From: Bacillus sp. NP157 | Lineage (GTDB): Bacteria; Pseudomonadota; Gammaproteobacteria; Xanthomonadales; Rhodanobacteraceae | DNA: 64,000 nucleotides | Assembly (NCBI GenBank): GCA_018889975.1 | Contig: CP076546.1 | Location: forward strand, 4,681,001-4,745,000 | Reading direction: 5' to 3' | Part shown: piece after piece, positions 63,118-64,000 of the stretch | Layout: each line of letters opens with the position of its first letter | How positions within the stretch are numbered: position 1 is the first letter of the stretch | Program-made: the position numbers and the translations under genes | Notes under the pieces: model-generated | Told to the model about the DNA's origin: nothing | Database searches by the model: none | Seen by the model: the letters and a program-made list of their open reading frames with translations, nothing else

Positions 63118-64000
63118 CTAGAACCGAAATCCCGCCTTGGCGTAAAAATACCGCCCGTTGAACCCGAACGGCGACAGCGCCGAATACTGCAAGCCGCTGA
63201 AGTAATCCTCGCCGCTGTCCGTCGGGCTCACTCGTGTCGGATACTGGTTGGTGACGTTGTCCACGCCCAGCGTGAAGTTCCACTGTTCCAGCGTGTACCC
63301 CACCGACGTGTTGAGCAACCAGCGGGCGGAGAAGCTCTGGTCGGTCGACGGATCGGGTGTCACGCGCGTCACCGAGCCATAGCGGGTCAGGTCGGCGTGG
63401 GCATTGAACCCATCCAGCGTCCAGTCGCCACCGAACACGAATTTCGTGCGCGGCGTCGCCTTGGTCAGCAGGCCCTGGCTGGAACGACCGAACAGTTCGA
63501 GCCCTTCGGACGAATTCGCCTGCAGGATCGCCGGCGTGGCGGCGACGTCGAGGATCTTCACCTTGTTGTAGTTGCCGCTGGCCATCAGGTTGAACTGGCC
63601 CGCGCTCGCGGTCGGGATCCGGTAATTCAGCACCAGGTCGGCACCGCGCGTGCGCGTCGTCGCCGCGTTGGCGAAGTACTGCACGGCGGTGACCTGCTGG
63701 CCGGGCACCACGCTGTTGAAGTACGCGGCAAGCACCGGGTCGGTCAGGCTGATCGTGTCGGAGTAGAGCACCTGGTGCCAGATGCGGATCTGGTAGATGT
63801 CCAGCGTCGCGCTCAGGTTGGCGATCGGTTCCCACACCGCGCCGAGGCCGTAGTTCGCGGACTTCTCCGGTCTGAGCGCCTTGGCACCGAGCGCGATCGC
63901 GGCGGGATCGGACGTGCGGTAGGTGCCGGTCTGTGCCAGCTGGCCGGTGCTCGGGTCGATGATGGTCACCACCGACTGGTAGTTCTGCTGTGCCAGCGAA
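63118..64000 (-). CDS. TonB-dependent receptor, C-terminal part (runs off right edge)
   Basis: This is the end of an outer-membrane TonB-dependent receptor; the N-terminus, with plug domain and TonB box, lies to the right of the window. The visible 294 residues have alternating beta-strand patterns typical of the barrel: RPEKSANYGLGAVWEPIANL (the conserved extracellular-strand motif), TTRTRGADLVLNYRIP, YTLEQWNFTLGVDNVTNQYP, and a final strand ending YFYAKAGFRF, with the terminal aromatic needed for BAM recognition. The substrate cannot be deduced. Confidence 0.93.
   Translation of the reverse strand, partial: SLAQQNYQSVVTIIDPSTGQLAQTGTYRTSDPAAIALGAKALRPEKSANYGLGAVWEPIANLSATLDIYQIRIWHQVLYSDTISLTDPVLAAYFNSVVPGQQVTAVQYFANAATTRTRGADLVLNYRIPTASAGQFNLMASGNYNKVKILDVAATPAILQANSSEGLELFGRSSQGLLTKATPRTKFVFGGDWTLDGFNAHADLTRYGSVTRVTPDPSTDQSFSARWLLNTSVGYTLEQWNFTLGVDNVTNQYPTRVSPTDSGEDYFSGLQYSALSPFGFNGRYFYAKAGFRF

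Noticed and set aside
59492-63835. Apparent giant protein of over 1400 residues containing OtsB
   Set aside because: Only the last 268 residues are OtsB. The rest is antisense to clpB and the receptor gene and lacks any domain. The true start is at 60298.

Overview
The window is a GC-rich chromosomal segment from a gammaproteobacterium. The most likely source is the Xanthomonadales/Lysobacterales, in the Rhodanobacteraceae (Luteibacter/Dyella type). This rests on gene orders such as lptD-surA-pdxA-rsmA, pilS-pilR next to sucC-sucD, and divergent bamD/rluD followed by pgeF. It also rests on a secreted alpha-amino acid ester hydrolase very close to the Xanthomonas enzyme as I remember it, and on the many intergenic REP-like palindromes that begin TGTAGGAGCGCGCC. 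No rRNA, tRNA, CRISPR array, prophage or intact insertion sequence was seen. The species assignment is inference.

Layout. Positions 1-5.3 kb hold the outer-membrane biogenesis operon lptD-surA-pdxA-rsmA on the minus strand. From 5.4 to 10.6 kb lie a cobalamin adenosyltransferase, two ubiquinone-type FAD hydroxylases in tandem, a secreted dienelactone-hydrolase-like protein and the ubiquinone side-chain synthase ispB. From 10.6 to 14 kb are an MFS transporter, ssb and an orphan P-loop ATPase with an AT-rich palindromic promoter. From 14 to 21.6 kb is an accessory metabolism block: epoxide hydrolase, FAD monooxygenase with a divergent MarR regulator, LysR, aldo/keto reductase, aminotransferase and an RhtA-type exporter. 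From 22 to 26.2 kb are an alanine-rich lipoprotein, the ester hydrolase, a repeat-rich gap and Ku.

From 26.3 to 33.5 kb is a complete mannoside utilisation locus: secreted GH92 alpha-mannosidase, LacI regulator, FucP/GluP-type symporter, fructokinase and an AGE-family sugar isomerase. From 33.8 to 37.7 kb is a three-gene two-component module. pilR and pilS (38.8-41.9 kb) precede sucC-sucD (42.2-44.3 kb). From 44.3 to 45.7 kb is a 1.5 kb gene-free stretch. It contains six copies of a roughly 105 bp unit loaded with DnaA boxes, interleaved with REP elements.

From 46.5 to 51.8 kb is a murein-peptide cluster (L,D-transpeptidase-like protein, dipeptide epimerase, NlpC/P60 hydrolase and DUF819 membrane protein, with a divergent D-Ala-D-Ala dipeptidase). 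The last 12 kb hold nadE, a heparan-N-acetyltransferase-like membrane protein, bamD, rluD, pgeF, otsA-otsB, clpB and the C-terminal part of a TonB-dependent receptor running off the right edge.

The most unusual features are the DnaA-box repeat array; a small MITE-like family with conserved 22-27 bp inverted ends and variable interiors; REP elements that supply the stop codons of two genes; and the murein-peptide cluster, which suggests a transport role for DUF819.
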